From contig NZ_JAILXP010000004.1 of the NCBI RefSeq assembly GCF_020740895.1, positions 1 through 59,655 on the forward strand: a stretch of 59,655 nt of DNA, read 5' to 3'. The notes under the pieces are model-generated. The model made no database searches. It had not been told where the DNA came from and saw only the letters and a list, made by a program, of their open reading frames with translations. Positions 1 to 8,734 of this stretch are shown in pieces; position 1 is the first letter of the stretch; every line of letters begins with the position of its first letter. Position numbers and translations under genes: made by a program. The stretch comes from Streptomyces sp. UNOB3_S3 (GTDB lineage: Bacteria > Actinomycetota > Actinomycetes > Streptomycetales > Streptomycetaceae).

Positions 1-2
1 GC

Positions 3-599
3 CTTCCCCCGCTCCCCCGCCCGGCTCTGCGGGCCGTACGAGCGGACGAGCCTCCTCCGCCAAATCCACCGAATCCGGAGGCCTTCCGGACGGTGCTGGG
101 GCACTTCGCCAGCGGAGTCACCGTGATCACGGCGCCCGGGGCGGACGGCGAGCCTCCGGCCGGCTTCGCCTGCCAGTCGTTCGCCTCGCTGTCCCTCGAC
201 CCACCCCTGGTCGTCTTCATGGTCGGCCGTACGTCCACGACCTGGCCCCGCGTGGCCCGCGCGGGCGTCTTCTGCGTCAACATCCTGGGCTCCGGGCAAG
301 GAGCGCTCTGCCGGGGTTTCGCGGTCAGCGGCGCGCAAACGGCCGACAAGTTCACCGGAGTCCCCCACACCCCCGCCCCGGCGACCGGTTCGCCCAGGAT
401 CGAGGACGTGCCCGCCTGGGTGGACTGTGTGATCCACGCGGTGCACACGGCAGGGGACCACCTCATCGTCGTGGGGCGCGTGGCGGCCCTGGGGACGGAC
501 GAGAACGCGGCGAGCGCCGGCCCCCTGCTGTTCCACCGGAGCGGCTTCGGCACCTTCGACGCGTTCGGGACGTACGACGAGCGGGCGTCCCGCCCCTGA
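3..599 (+). CDS. Flavin reductase family protein (5' end outside window)
   Basis: Likely NAD(P)H:flavin oxidoreductase that feeds reduced flavin to a two-component monooxygenase, of the HpaC/HsaB type. The reading frame is open from the left edge, so the true start probably lies upstream. The first in-frame GTG (93) is inside the family's usual N-terminal helix (FRTVLGHFASGVTVITA), so it is unlikely to be the start. Further family signs are the GFACQSFASLSLDPPLVV stretch (FMN-binding core) and the C-terminal GPLLFHRSGFGTF. It fits the catabolic cluster to its right, where a flavin-dependent hydroxylase partner would be expected outside the window. Family assignment is good; the partner and substrate are unknown. 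Confidence 0.85.
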   Translation, partial: LPPLPRPALRAVRADEPPPPNPPNPEAFRTVLGHFASGVTVITAPGADGEPPAGFACQSFASLSLDPPLVVFMVGRTSTTWPRVARAGVFCVNILGSGQGALCRGFAVSGAQTADKFTGVPHTPAPATGSPRIEDVPAWVDCVIHAVHTAGDHLIVVGRVAALGTDENAASAGPLLFHRSGFGTFDAFGTYDERASRP

Positions 600-660
600 C
601 GGGCACGTCCACCGCGTCACGTCCATCGCGGTCGCGTCCATCGCGGTCACGCCCTTCCGG

Positions 661-1680
661 TCACCGCTTCCTGTGCTTGACCACCTTCGTCAGCACATAG
701 CGCTTGCCGGAGCCCGGCTTGCCGATCTCGTGGAAGATCCGCGGCTCCTTCTCCGTACCGATGACGCTCCAGTCGCGGGACAGCTCGCAGGCGCTGATCC
801 GCAGGGAGACGCCCTGGACACGGCCGCCGTCCTTGACCGGCGTCCAGGTGCCGGAGCCGTCGCAGTCCTTGGGCCGGTCCTTGCCCGTGCCGTCCCAGGT
901 GAAGTTGTCGAGCCCCTCGGCGATCGCGTTGCCGTCCGAGGCCAGCTTGACCGTGCCGCCACGGCCGTCCGTCCAGGTGCCGGCGAGGTCCGACTTGGTC
1001 AGGCGCGGCGGCTCGTACACACTCACCAGGCCCGTGCCGTACGCCCCGGCGCCGAGCGCGCCGACGACCAGCCAGGCCAGCAGACCGTCGCGCGTCACCC
1101 GGCGGGCCACGCTGCCGGAGCGGCCCTCCTGAACCCTGCGGGCGGCCGCCCGGCCGGCCAGCGCGGCGGGCACCAGTACGACCGTGAGAGCGCCCCACCA
1201 GATCGGATAACTGAACGGCCACGCGAGGGAGAGGGTGCCGAGCGCCGCCACGCCGCCGAACACGACGACGGCCGCCGCCGCGACGGCGGTCGCGGCCCCG
1301 GCGGTCCACAGCGCGCTGTCGCTCCGTTCCCGGGCGCGTGCCGTACGCCGGGCCAGCGCCAGCCCGGGCATGACGGCGGCGGCGGTGACGAAGCCGCTGA
1401 GCAGCACGGTCAGGAGCAGGGCGCCGAGGGCCACCGCGGCGATCAGGAGGGGGCCCTTGGGAAGCCCGTCGTGTTCCCGGGAGAGAAGGACGAGCACCCC
1501 GGCCGTCGCGGCGACGACGATCTCCGCGCAGAGCGTGGCCATCGAGGCGCAGAACGCCGCGCCGAACCCGTCGTCGCGCGCCGCCCGGTGCGGTGCTCCG
1601 CAGCACGGCGCGGACGCGGCGTCCATCGCCTCGTCCGGTATCTGTTCCGCTATCGCGTGCGGATCGGCCTGCTGTGTCAT
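661..1680 (-). CDS. Multi-pass membrane protein with C-terminal soluble domain, unknown function
   Basis: About 339 residues. The ATG at 1680 is chosen because GAGAGG lies just upstream; the frame continues further upstream without a better start. After a ~40-residue cytoplasmic N-terminus with a CC pair there are four to five hydrophobic Ala/Val/Leu-rich segments (roughly residues 45-230). A polar C-terminal domain of about 110 residues follows, containing LAGTWTDGRGGTV and NFTWDGTG. This resembles small beta-rich secreted domains that recur in Streptomyces membrane proteins. It is read in the same direction as the dehydrogenase operon upstream, but the ~160-bp gap and lack of any metabolic motif suggest it is separate. 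I do not recognise a function. Confidence 0.7.
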   Translation of the reverse strand: MTQQADPHAIAEQIPDEAMDAASAPCCGAPHRAARDDGFGAAFCASMATLCAEIVVAATAGVLVLLSREHDGLPKGPLLIAAVALGALLLTVLLSGFVTAAAVMPGLALARRTARARERSDSALWTAGAATAVAAAAVVVFGGVAALGTLSLAWPFSYPIWWGALTVVLVPAALAGRAAARRVQEGRSGSVARRVTRDGLLAWLVVGALGAGAYGTGLVSVYEPPRLTKSDLAGTWTDGRGGTVKLASDGNAIAEGLDNFTWDGTGKDRPKDCDGSGTWTPVKDGGRVQGVSLRISACELSRDWSVIGTEKEPRIFHEIGKPGSGKRYVLTKVVKHRKR

Positions 1681-1841
1681 GTCAGCCCCTCTCTCCAAGA
1701 ATGATTCCCCCAGAGGCCGCGAGGTTCCGTTCCGGCCGGTCCGGAATCGGGCCGCTCGGCACGAAAGGCACAGGCCAACCCCACGCTCAGGCGACGGCCC
1801 GCGCAAGACCCGCGAAGGGGATCACATGGAGGACGACCGGC

Positions 1842-2915
1842 TCACCGGTCGAAGGAGAGGACGCCCCGGGCCACCGTACGGTTGTTCATGTCGTCCATGG
1901 CCTGTGCGAACTCCTCGACGGGGTAGACCCGGGTGACGAGTTCGTCGAGCATCAGGCGGCCCTCCCGGTACAGCCGGGCGTAGAGCGCGATGTCGTGCTG
2001 CGGCCGGGACGAGCCGTATCGGCAGCCCAGGATCGACTTGTCCAGATAGAGGGACGAGACCGGGAACGACGCCTCCGCGCCGATGGGCGGCACGCCCAGC
2101 AGGACCGCCTGGCCATGCCGCCCGAGGAGGTCCACCGCCTGCCGGACGAGCCGGACGTCGCCGACGCACTCGAAGGCGTGATCGGCTCCGGCGGGCAGGA
2201 CCTCCCGGACGGCGGCGAGGACGTCGCGACCGGCGGAGGCGTGGACGAAGTGCGTGGCGCCGAAGAGCCGGGCCGTTTTCTCCTTCGCGGGGTTCGCGTC
2301 GACGGCGACGACCGGAGCGGCACCGGCGATCCGCGCTCCTTGCAGCACATTGAGGCCGACCCCGCCCGCCCCGATGACGAGGACGGACTCGCCCTGGCCC
2401 ACGCGGGCGCGGTTGAGGACCGCGCCGACGCCGGTCAGGACGCCGCAGCCGAGGAGGGCCGCCGGGGCCGGCGGGACGTCGGCGGGGATCCTGACGGCCT
2501 GGACGGCCTTGACGACCGTCCGCTCGGCGAAGACGGAGGTGGCCGCGAAGTGGAACAGCTTCTCCCCGTTCCGCCGGAAGGGCCTGCCGGGCCTGCCGAA
2601 GGCCGCGCGGCACATGGCGGGCCGTCCCCGGTCGCAGTCGGCGCAGGCGCCGCAGGAGGCCAGAGTGGACAGGGCGACGTGATCGCCGGGTGAGACGTGT
2701 GCGACACCCGGCCCGACGGCCTCGACCACGCCCGCGCCCTCGTGCCCGAGGACCACGGGAAGGGGATGCGGAATGGTGCCGTCGACAACCGCGAGATCGC
2801 TGTGGCAGAGGCCGGCCGCGGCGACGGCGACGAGCACCTCGCCGGGGCCCGGGTCCCGTACCTCCAGGTCGTCGACGAAACGGGGCCGCTCGCCGTCGAA
2901 GATGACGCCTCTCAT
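1842..2915 (-). CDS. Zn-dependent alcohol dehydrogenase (MDR superfamily)
   Basis: NAD(P)-dependent medium-chain alcohol dehydrogenase of 357 residues. Visible motifs in order: catalytic-zinc Cys in GLCHSDLAV, GHEGAGVV, the four-Cys structural zinc loop CGACADCDRGRPAMC, and a Rossmann motif VIGAGGVGLN. The C-terminal half resembles class III-like mycobacterial/Streptomyces dehydrogenases. Two in-frame starts exist (2930 and 2915), each with the same AGGACCACCG leader because the start region is duplicated. 2915 (MRGVIFDG) fits family N-termini better. It is the last gene of the SDR / acyl-CoA dehydrogenase / aldehyde dehydrogenase operon, 39 bp after the aldehyde dehydrogenase. Together these could oxidise an alcohol through aldehyde to acid; the substrate is inferred only from context. 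Confidence 0.9.
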   Translation of the reverse strand: MRGVIFDGERPRFVDDLEVRDPGPGEVLVAVAAAGLCHSDLAVVDGTIPHPLPVVLGHEGAGVVEAVGPGVAHVSPGDHVALSTLASCGACADCDRGRPAMCRAAFGRPGRPFRRNGEKLFHFAATSVFAERTVVKAVQAVRIPADVPPAPAALLGCGVLTGVGAVLNRARVGQGESVLVIGAGGVGLNVLQGARIAGAAPVVAVDANPAKEKTARLFGATHFVHASAGRDVLAAVREVLPAGADHAFECVGDVRLVRQAVDLLGRHGQAVLLGVPPIGAEASFPVSSLYLDKSILGCRYGSSRPQHDIALYARLYREGRLMLDELVTRVYPVEEFAQAMDDMNNRTVARGVLSFDR

Positions 2916-2941
2916 CGGTGGTCCTCCCATCGGTGGTCCTC
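2913..2941 (-). repeat. 14-bp tandem duplication of ribosome site and start codon
   Basis: CATCGGTGGTCCTC occurs at 2913-2926 and again at 2928-2941, with a 15-bp period. On the minus strand each copy reads as a GAGGACCACCG leader followed by ATG. The alcohol dehydrogenase therefore has two in-frame initiation modules in series. Confidence 0.9.
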
Positions 2942-2954
2942 GCCGGGGCAGGGC

Positions 2955-4418
2955 TCAGGACGGCCAGACGACCGACTGGAGTTCGCTGTACGCGTCGAGG
3001 GCGAACGAGCCGCCGTCGCGACCTGTCCCGCTCTCCTTGAACCCCCCGAAGGGCGTCTCCGGGTGCCGCTGGACGGTGTTCACGCCGACGTTCCCGCTGC
3101 GGAGCCGGGCGGCGAGGGCCCAGGCACGACCGGTGTCGGCGCTGAAGACGTAGTCGTGGAGGCCGTACGCGGTGCCGTTGGCGATACGGACCGCCTCGTC
3201 CTCGTCGTCGAAGACGATCACGACCACGACGGGGCCGAAGATCTCCTCGCGGGCCACGGTCATGTCGGGGGTGACGTCCGTGATGAGGGTGGGGGCGACG
3301 TAGAAACCCGGGCGGACGGCGGGGCGCGCGCCCCCGACGACGACGCGGGCGCCCTGGTCACGGGCCCCTGCGATGTGGGCCTCGACGCGGTCGCGCTGCT
3401 CGGCGGAGATCAACGGGCCCACGACGGTGGAGTTATCCACAGGGTCCCCGACGATCAGTGACCCGGCGTAGCGTGTGAGACCGGCGACGACCCGCTCGTA
3501 CAGCGACCGGTGGACGAGCACGCGGGTCGGCGCCGTGCAGATCTGCCCACTGTGGAAGGACCAGACCGAACCGACCGCCCCGATCGCCGACTTGACCACC
3601 GCCTCGTCGGCGTCCTCCAGGACGATGGCCGCGCCCTTGCCGCCCAGTTCCATCAGGGTGCGCTTCATCGACCTCCCCGCGGCCTCGGCGATCTTCTTTC
3701 CCACCCCGCTGGAACCGGTGAAGCTGATCATGTCGACGCCGGGGTGCGCCACGAGCGCCTCCCCGGCTCCCGCGCCCGAGCCGGTGACCACGTTGAACAC
3801 CCCGTCGGGAAGCCCGGCCTCGCGGCACAACGGGCCCAGCTCCAGGCAGCAGAGCGGGTCCTGCGGCGCCGGCTTCGCGACGACCGTATTGCCCATGGCC
3901 AGGGCGGGTGCGGCCTTGCCCGCGAGATTGACGAGAGGGAAGTTGTAGGAGGTGATACAGCCGACGACGCCCACGGGGCGGCGCACGGCGGCGGCGCCGA
4001 GCAGGCCGCCGGGTGCGAGGGGGCTCGCCCCTACGGGGCGTGGCGCGAGCGGGACGACGTGCGGTTCCGTGGCGCCCCGCGCGTACCGGTGGAAGCGTTC
4101 GGCGGCGGGGGGAAGTTGCATGGCCGAGGTGACGCGTGTCGTCGCGCCGGTCTCGGCCTGGAGGAGGGGCGCGAGCTCCTCGCTCCGTTCGGTGATCAGA
4201 TCAGCGATCCGGTCCAGTACGGCCGCGCGTTCGCGCGGACTCGTACGGGACCAGCCGTCCTGCGCGGCCCGCGCGGCGGCCACGGCGTCGGCGACTTCGG
4301 CGGGAGTCGACTCCGGGGCCTCCCCGACGACCTTCTCGGTCGCCGGATTGACAACTGGATAGTGCCCTTTTTCCGGCGCGCGCCAGGCGCCGGCGATCCA
4401 GTGCCCGTACGCCGTCAT
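2955..4418 (-). CDS. Aldehyde dehydrogenase family protein
   Basis: NAD(P)+-dependent oxidation of an aldehyde to a carboxylate; 487 residues, normal for the family. The general-base Glu is near residue 257 in LMELGGKG. The nucleophilic Cys is near 294 in HSGQICTAPTR. The cofactor Asn-containing segment SYNFPLVN and the C-terminal FGGFKESG are also present. The ATG at 4418 overlaps the stop of the upstream acyl-CoA dehydrogenase gene (ATGA), a sign of translational coupling. The frame stays open upstream to 5474 only as a shadow of that gene. It probably handles an aldehyde intermediate of the surrounding catabolic cluster. Confidence 0.92.
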   Translation of the reverse strand: MTAYGHWIAGAWRAPEKGHYPVVNPATEKVVGEAPESTPAEVADAVAAARAAQDGWSRTSPRERAAVLDRIADLITERSEELAPLLQAETGATTRVTSAMQLPPAAERFHRYARGATEPHVVPLAPRPVGASPLAPGGLLGAAAVRRPVGVVGCITSYNFPLVNLAGKAAPALAMGNTVVAKPAPQDPLCCLELGPLCREAGLPDGVFNVVTGSGAGAGEALVAHPGVDMISFTGSSGVGKKIAEAAGRSMKRTLMELGGKGAAIVLEDADEAVVKSAIGAVGSVWSFHSGQICTAPTRVLVHRSLYERVVAGLTRYAGSLIVGDPVDNSTVVGPLISAEQRDRVEAHIAGARDQGARVVVGGARPAVRPGFYVAPTLITDVTPDMTVAREEIFGPVVVVIVFDDEDEAVRIANGTAYGLHDYVFSADTGRAWALAARLRSGNVGVNTVQRHPETPFGGFKESGTGRDGGSFALDAYSELQSVVWPS

Positions 4419-5602
4419 GTCCGTGCCTCCTTGGGCAGACCGAGTACGCGCTCGGCGATGATGTTGCGCTGGATCTCGTCCGAGCCGCCGTAGATGGTGT
4501 CGGCCCGGCTGAAGAGGAACAGGCGTTGCAGGGTGTCCAGCCGGTACGGGCTGCCGGCGCTCCAGGGGTCCGGCCCCAGGGTGGCGGGGGCGCCGCGCAC
4601 CCGCATCGCCAGTTCGCCGAGCCGCTGGTGCCAGCCACCCCACAGCAGCTTGGCGACGCTGGGCGCCCCGGGGGTGTCCGCGGACCCCAGGGTCCGCAGG
4701 GCGTTCCAGCGCATGACCTGGAGTTCGGCCCACTGCCGTACGAGCCGGTCCCGTACCGCCGGCTCCTCTGCGGCACCGGTCTCCACGGCCAGGCGGACCA
4801 CTCGCGCCAGTTCGGCGGCGAAGCCGATCTGCTGGACGAGGGTGGAGACCCCACGCTCCCTGGCGAGGAGTCCCAGGGCGACCCGCCAGCCGTCGCCCTC
4901 GCCGCCGACGAGGTGTTCGGCGCGGGCCTCGGCGCCGTCGAAGAACACCTCGTTGAAGTCTGCGGTCCCGGTCAGCTGGCGGATCGGCCGGACCTCGACG
5001 CGGCCGGGCTGGTCCATCGACACGAGCAGGAAGGAGAGTCCGTGATGGCGCCGTGAGCCCTCGGTGGTGCGGGCGAGGACGAAGCACCAGTCGGCCTCGT
5101 GGGCGAGGGAGGTCCAGATCTTCTGCCCGTCGATCCGGTAGACGCAGCCGCCGTCGGCGCGTGTGGCGGTGGTCCGGACGCCGGCGAGGTCCGAGCCAGC
5201 GCCGGGTTCGCTGTAGCCCTGGCACCAGATCTCCTCGCCCCGGGCGATGGCGGGGAGGAAGCGGGCGCACTGGGCGTCGTCGCCGTGGGCGAGGAGGGTG
5301 GGTGCCAGGAGGTTCTCGCCCAGGTGGCCGAGGCGGGCGGGCGCCCCGGCGCGGGCGTACTCCTCGGCCCAGACGACCTGTCCGGTGAGGGAGGCCGTAC
5401 GGTTGCCGTGGGTGCCTCGGTGGGGGCTCCAGCCGAGGCCGATCCAGCCGCCGGTGCCGAGTTCGCGCTCCCACGCGCGGCCGGGCGCGGGGCGCCCGTC
5501 ACCGTCCTGGTGCCGGGCCGTGTGTCCGGGCAGATGCCCGGCCAGCCAGGTCCGGGCCTCCTGGCGGAATGCCTCGTCCTCCGGCCCGAATGCGAAGTCC
5601 AT
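4415..5602 (-). CDS. Acyl-CoA dehydrogenase family protein
   Basis: FAD-dependent alpha,beta-dehydrogenation of an acyl-CoA; 395 residues. It starts MDFAFGPEDEAFRQE, typical of the FadE branch used in actinobacterial steroid and ring catabolism. FAD/substrate motifs are GYSEPGAGSDLAGVRTTA and, near the C-terminus, YGGSDEIQRNIIAERVLG. It lies 33 bp after the SDR gene and overlaps the aldehyde dehydrogenase start by 4 bp. Members of this branch often work as heteromers with a second, divergent acyl-CoA dehydrogenase subunit. No second subunit is adjacent here, unlike the pair at 8735-10960. Confidence 0.9.
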   Translation of the reverse strand: MDFAFGPEDEAFRQEARTWLAGHLPGHTARHQDGDGRPAPGRAWERELGTGGWIGLGWSPHRGTHGNRTASLTGQVVWAEEYARAGAPARLGHLGENLLAPTLLAHGDDAQCARFLPAIARGEEIWCQGYSEPGAGSDLAGVRTTATRADGGCVYRIDGQKIWTSLAHEADWCFVLARTTEGSRRHHGLSFLLVSMDQPGRVEVRPIRQLTGTADFNEVFFDGAEARAEHLVGGEGDGWRVALGLLARERGVSTLVQQIGFAAELARVVRLAVETGAAEEPAVRDRLVRQWAELQVMRWNALRTLGSADTPGAPSVAKLLWGGWHQRLGELAMRVRGAPATLGPDPWSAGSPYRLDTLQRLFLFSRADTIYGGSDEIQRNIIAERVLGLPKEART

Positions 5603-5635
5603 GGCGCTGTGCCTCTCCCTTCGCGGTCCGCCGCG

Positions 5636-6547
5636 TCACACGTTGGGGCGCCGGCCGGCGGCGGCCGCGTCGGCCATCGCCCGGAGCCGGTCCAGCAGGG
5701 GCATCGGATCGGTGCCGACGGTCTCTGGGAGGACCTCGGCGATCCGTTCGGGGGTCCAGCGGCCCTCGGCGTAGGCGGCGCGCAGTTCGCGCGGCTGGGC
5801 CCAGACGGCGATCTTGGGTCCGGCGACGGTGTAGACCTGGCCGGTGACGCCCTGCTCCCGGGCGCGGTCGCCGAGCAGGTAGACGACCAGGGGGGCCACG
5901 TCCTCGGGTGTGCCGATCTCCTTGAGTTCCATGGGTACGCCGGCGGACATCCGGGTGCGGGCCACGGGGGCGACGCAGTTGGCGGTGACGCCGTACTTGT
6001 GCAGCCCCAGGGCGGCGCTGCGGACGAGGGAGATGATCCCGCCCTTGGCGGAGGCGTAGTTGGCCTGGGAGACGCTTCCCTGGTGGTTGCCGCTGGTGAA
6101 TCCGATGAGGGTGCCGGCGCGCTGCCGGCGCATCACGGCGGAGGCGGCGCGGAAGACGGTGAAGGTGCCCTTCAGATGGGTGGCGATGACCGGGTCCCAT
6201 TCCTCCTCGGTCATATTGAAGATCATGCGCTCGCGGAGGATGCCCGCTCCGCACACGACGCCGTCGAGGCGGTCGTACCGGGCGATCGCCGTGTCCACGA
6301 TCCGCCGGCCGCCGGCCATCGTGGAGACGTCGTCCGCGACGGCCGTAGCCTCGCCGCCGAGGGCCTCGATCTCCTTGGCGACGGCGGTGGCGATCTCGCT
6401 CGAGGGCTCCTCTCCCGCCACGGACACCCCGTAGTCGTTGACGACGACCCGGGCCCCCTCGGTGGCGCACGCCAGGGCGACCGCCCTGCCGATCCCCCGT
6501 CCGGCGCCGGTGACGGCGATCACCTTGCCTGCCAAGAAGTCCCCCAC
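5636..6547 (-). CDS. SDR family oxidoreductase
   Basis: Short-chain dehydrogenase of 303 residues. The Rossmann motif is TGAGRGIG and the catalytic YxxxK is in QANYASAKGG. The C-terminus is longer than the 250-residue norm, as in 3-hydroxyacyl-CoA dehydrogenase-like SDRs of actinobacteria. The GTG at 6547 is preferred because GGGAGGGGG lies about 8 nt upstream; the ATG at 6676 would run into the divergent cyclase gene. It is the first gene of a four-gene operon (SDR, acyl-CoA dehydrogenase, aldehyde dehydrogenase, alcohol dehydrogenase). The operon starts from the intergenic region holding a predicted operator. Confidence 0.9.
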   Translation of the reverse strand: MGDFLAGKVIAVTGAGRGIGRAVALACATEGARVVVNDYGVSVAGEEPSSEIATAVAKEIEALGGEATAVADDVSTMAGGRRIVDTAIARYDRLDGVVCGAGILRERMIFNMTEEEWDPVIATHLKGTFTVFRAASAVMRRQRAGTLIGFTSGNHQGSVSQANYASAKGGIISLVRSAALGLHKYGVTANCVAPVARTRMSAGVPMELKEIGTPEDVAPLVVYLLGDRAREQGVTGQVYTVAGPKIAVWAQPRELRAAYAEGRWTPERIAEVLPETVGTDPMPLLDRLRAMADAAAAGRRPNV

Positions 6548-6571
6548 GGTGTGGCCCCCTCCCGCAGTTTC

Positions 6572-6584
6572 TGACGGTCCGTTA
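6572..6584. promoter_or_regulatory. Predicted TetR-type operator, site A
   Basis: TGACG-GTC-CGTTA lies between the divergent SDR and cyclase genes. It matches the dyads in the second divergent promoter of the cluster (12187 and 12268) at all but one arm position. Position and symmetry suggest a shared repressor; no regulator gene of that kind is in the window. Confidence 0.5.
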
Positions 6585-6669
6585 GATTTTTGGGCAGCAC
6601 GGGCGTGAGCACAAGCCCCGCGGCCGAAGCCGCGGCGGAGCCGCACAGGCATCATCCGGGAGGACTTCC

Positions 6670-7596
6670 ATGCCACTGCCGTCCGAGTTCTACGAACTGG
6701 CCAAGCGGCTTAACAACTGGGGCCGTTGGGGCGAGGGTGACGAGATAGGCACGCTCAACCTCATCACCGACGCGGTGGTGCGCGAGGCCGCCGCGGCCGT
6801 GACCAGCGGGCGGCGGGTCCCGCTCGCGCTGCCCCTCCACCAGGACGGCGTACAGACGGGGATGATCCCGGGCAGGGTCAACCCGCTGCACACCATGGTG
6901 GCGATCAATATGGAGCCGTTCGGGCCGGGCACCGTCGCCACCAGCGACGATGTCGTGACCATGGGGCTGCAGGCCGGTACGCACTGGGACGGGCTCTCGC
7001 ACGTCTCCCACGGCGGGAAGCTATACAACGGCCGTCCGGCGGACTCGATCACCGCCCAGGGCCGCTCGGCCTTCAACGGCGTGGAGAAGGCCGGGCACAT
7101 CGTCTCGCGCGGCGTCCTGCTCGACGTCGCCCGCGCCAGGGGCGTGGACCGGCTCGAAGGCGACCACGCCGTCACGCCCGAGGATCTGGAGGCGGCGGAG
7201 GAGCTGGCCCGGGTCACGGTCCGGCCGGGCGACATCGTGCTCGTCAGGACGGGACAGGTCCAGCGTTTCCTGGCCGGCGACAAACACGCGTACGCCCATC
7301 CCTCCCCGGGCCTGTCGATCCGCACGCCCGAGTGGTTCCACGCCCGCGACGTGGCCGCCGTCGCCAATGACACCCTCACGTTCGAGATCTTCCCGCCGGA
7401 GATCGCGGACCTCTGGATGCCCGTACACGCGCTCGACCTGGTGGAGATGGGCATGCCCCAGGGCCAGAACTGGAATCTGGAGGAACTCTCCGCCGTATGC
7501 GCGGAGGAGCGGCGCTACGCCTTTCTCCTGGCGGCCATGCCGGAGCCGTTCGTCGGCGGGACGGGAACGCCCGTGGCGCCTGTGGCGATCTTCTGA
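6670..7596 (+). CDS. Cyclase family protein (kynurenine formamidase-like)
   Basis: Metal-dependent hydrolase of the cyclase superfamily, 308 residues. The metal-binding signature appears as GTHWDGLSH (HxDxxxH). The N-terminus NWGRWGEGDEIGTLNLIT is typical of the branch found in actinobacterial catabolic clusters. It starts at ATG 6670 after GGGAGGA. It is transcribed divergently from the SDR operon with predicted operator A between them, so it is probably co-regulated. It may hydrolyse an amide, lactone or ring intermediate; the exact substrate cannot be told from sequence. Confidence 0.88.
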   Translation: MPLPSEFYELAKRLNNWGRWGEGDEIGTLNLITDAVVREAAAAVTSGRRVPLALPLHQDGVQTGMIPGRVNPLHTMVAINMEPFGPGTVATSDDVVTMGLQAGTHWDGLSHVSHGGKLYNGRPADSITAQGRSAFNGVEKAGHIVSRGVLLDVARARGVDRLEGDHAVTPEDLEAAEELARVTVRPGDIVLVRTGQVQRFLAGDKHAYAHPSPGLSIRTPEWFHARDVAAVANDTLTFEIFPPEIADLWMPVHALDLVEMGMPQGQNWNLEELSAVCAEERRYAFLLAAMPEPFVGGTGTPVAPVAIF

Positions 7597-7841
7597 CGGG
7601 GCCCGGCGGGCACCCGGGGCAACGGATGGGCGGCGGCGCACAGATGCGCACCCCGAGCACGGCACCGTGCGCCGCCAACCAGCTCCGGCGCCTCAGCCCT
7701 GTCGTCGCGCCGGATCGCGACCCGCACTCGCCAAGGCAGCCCAGGACAGCCGGACCTCTCGACGTCCCCTCGCAACGAATCGCTGCATCCAGGGTGATCA
7801 CGTGACCACTTCACGTCAACACCTGGTCTGGACTTTGTCGA

Positions 7842-8321
7842 CTACGCCCGATTTGTCGCGGCGTGTTGTGGCTCGAAAGCACTACTCCAGCACGGCCCGC
7901 CGCGGTCGACCTCGCACCAGACGCGCTTGCCGGTGCCCTCGCGCTGCCAGCCCCAGCGGTCGGCGAGTCCGTCCACCAACTCCAGACCCCTGCCTCCCGT
8001 GTCGCCACCCTCGGCCCACCGCCGCGTCGGCGGCCGGGCGCTGATGTCGGCCACCTCTACCCGGACGGTGCCCGGCGGGGCGTCCAGCGCCGGGCCGGCG
8101 GGGCTCGCGGCGCCCGGGAGGAGCATCCGCAGGACGGCCGGACAGCCGGTGTGCACCACGGCGTTGGTGACCAGCTCCGAGATCAGCAGGATCAGCGTCT
8201 CGGCCAGGGGCTCGTCGAGCCCTATCCCGCACCCGGCGAGCCGTGACCGCGCCCACCTACGGGCCCGCCCCACTTCCGAGGGGTCGGCCCCCACCTCGAT
8301 CTGCACCTGAAGCACCTGCAC
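7842..8321 (-). CDS. ATP-binding protein, RsbW/SpoIIAB-like
   Basis: Small HATPase_c_2 protein (159 residues) of the anti-sigma-factor / serine kinase type abundant in Streptomyces. The N-box is SELVTNAVVHT and the G-box region is GGRGLELVDGLADRWG. A short Ala/Pro linker sits between them. The GTG at 8321 is the most upstream possible start because an in-frame stop lies just above. It interrupts the catabolic cluster and has no metabolic role. No partner sigma factor or anti-anti-sigma factor is adjacent, so its target is unknown. Confidence 0.85.
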   Translation of the reverse strand: MQVLQVQIEVGADPSEVGRARRWARSRLAGCGIGLDEPLAETLILLISELVTNAVVHTGCPAVLRMLLPGAASPAGPALDAPPGTVRVEVADISARPPTRRWAEGGDTGGRGLELVDGLADRWGWQREGTGKRVWCEVDRGGPCWSSAFEPQHAATNRA

Positions 8322-8734
8322 CGCTCACACCATCCGAACCGGCGGACACAACGCCTCGCTGCCCGACGGGATCACTGAGCGTGACCCCCTTCGGCGACAG
8401 CATGGTTGACGTACAGTCACCCCGACAAGCGCTTCGGGCATATTCCGGCGCAGGGGAGCATGCGTACTGCATACTGTGCGGCGCGCGCTTGAGGGGCTCG
8501 GGCACCGGGGCGTTCCCGCCTCCGGGCCGACAAGGACGAAGGGCGTTTCCCTGCCCGGTACCACTTCTTCGGCGGGACCGGATTTATTGCGCCCTTGAAC
8601 CACTCGCATCTCACGGAGAGTACCCGAAACCCGGCGCGACTCCATACAGTGACGACTTGCGCGAAGAACACAACTCGATATCGACGCAGCGTGATCATTC
8701 CATGGCGGCAGGGGCGACATTAAAGCCGAGCCGA
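8322..8734. other. 413-bp intergenic region, lower G+C than neighbours
   Basis: No convincing gene is seen: open frames here lack ribosome sites and family-like sequence. The stretch 8560-8720 is clearly more A+T-rich than the flanks. A 13-bp dyad TGACGTACAGTCA lies at 8407-8419, about 85 bp upstream of the ATP-binding protein start. It resembles operator site C of the cluster with one difference. Confidence 0.6.

Noticed and set aside
2955..5474. 839-codon extension of the aldehyde dehydrogenase frame
   Set aside because: The upstream part is an out-of-frame reading of the acyl-CoA dehydrogenase gene; the real start at 4418 is coupled to that gene's stop.
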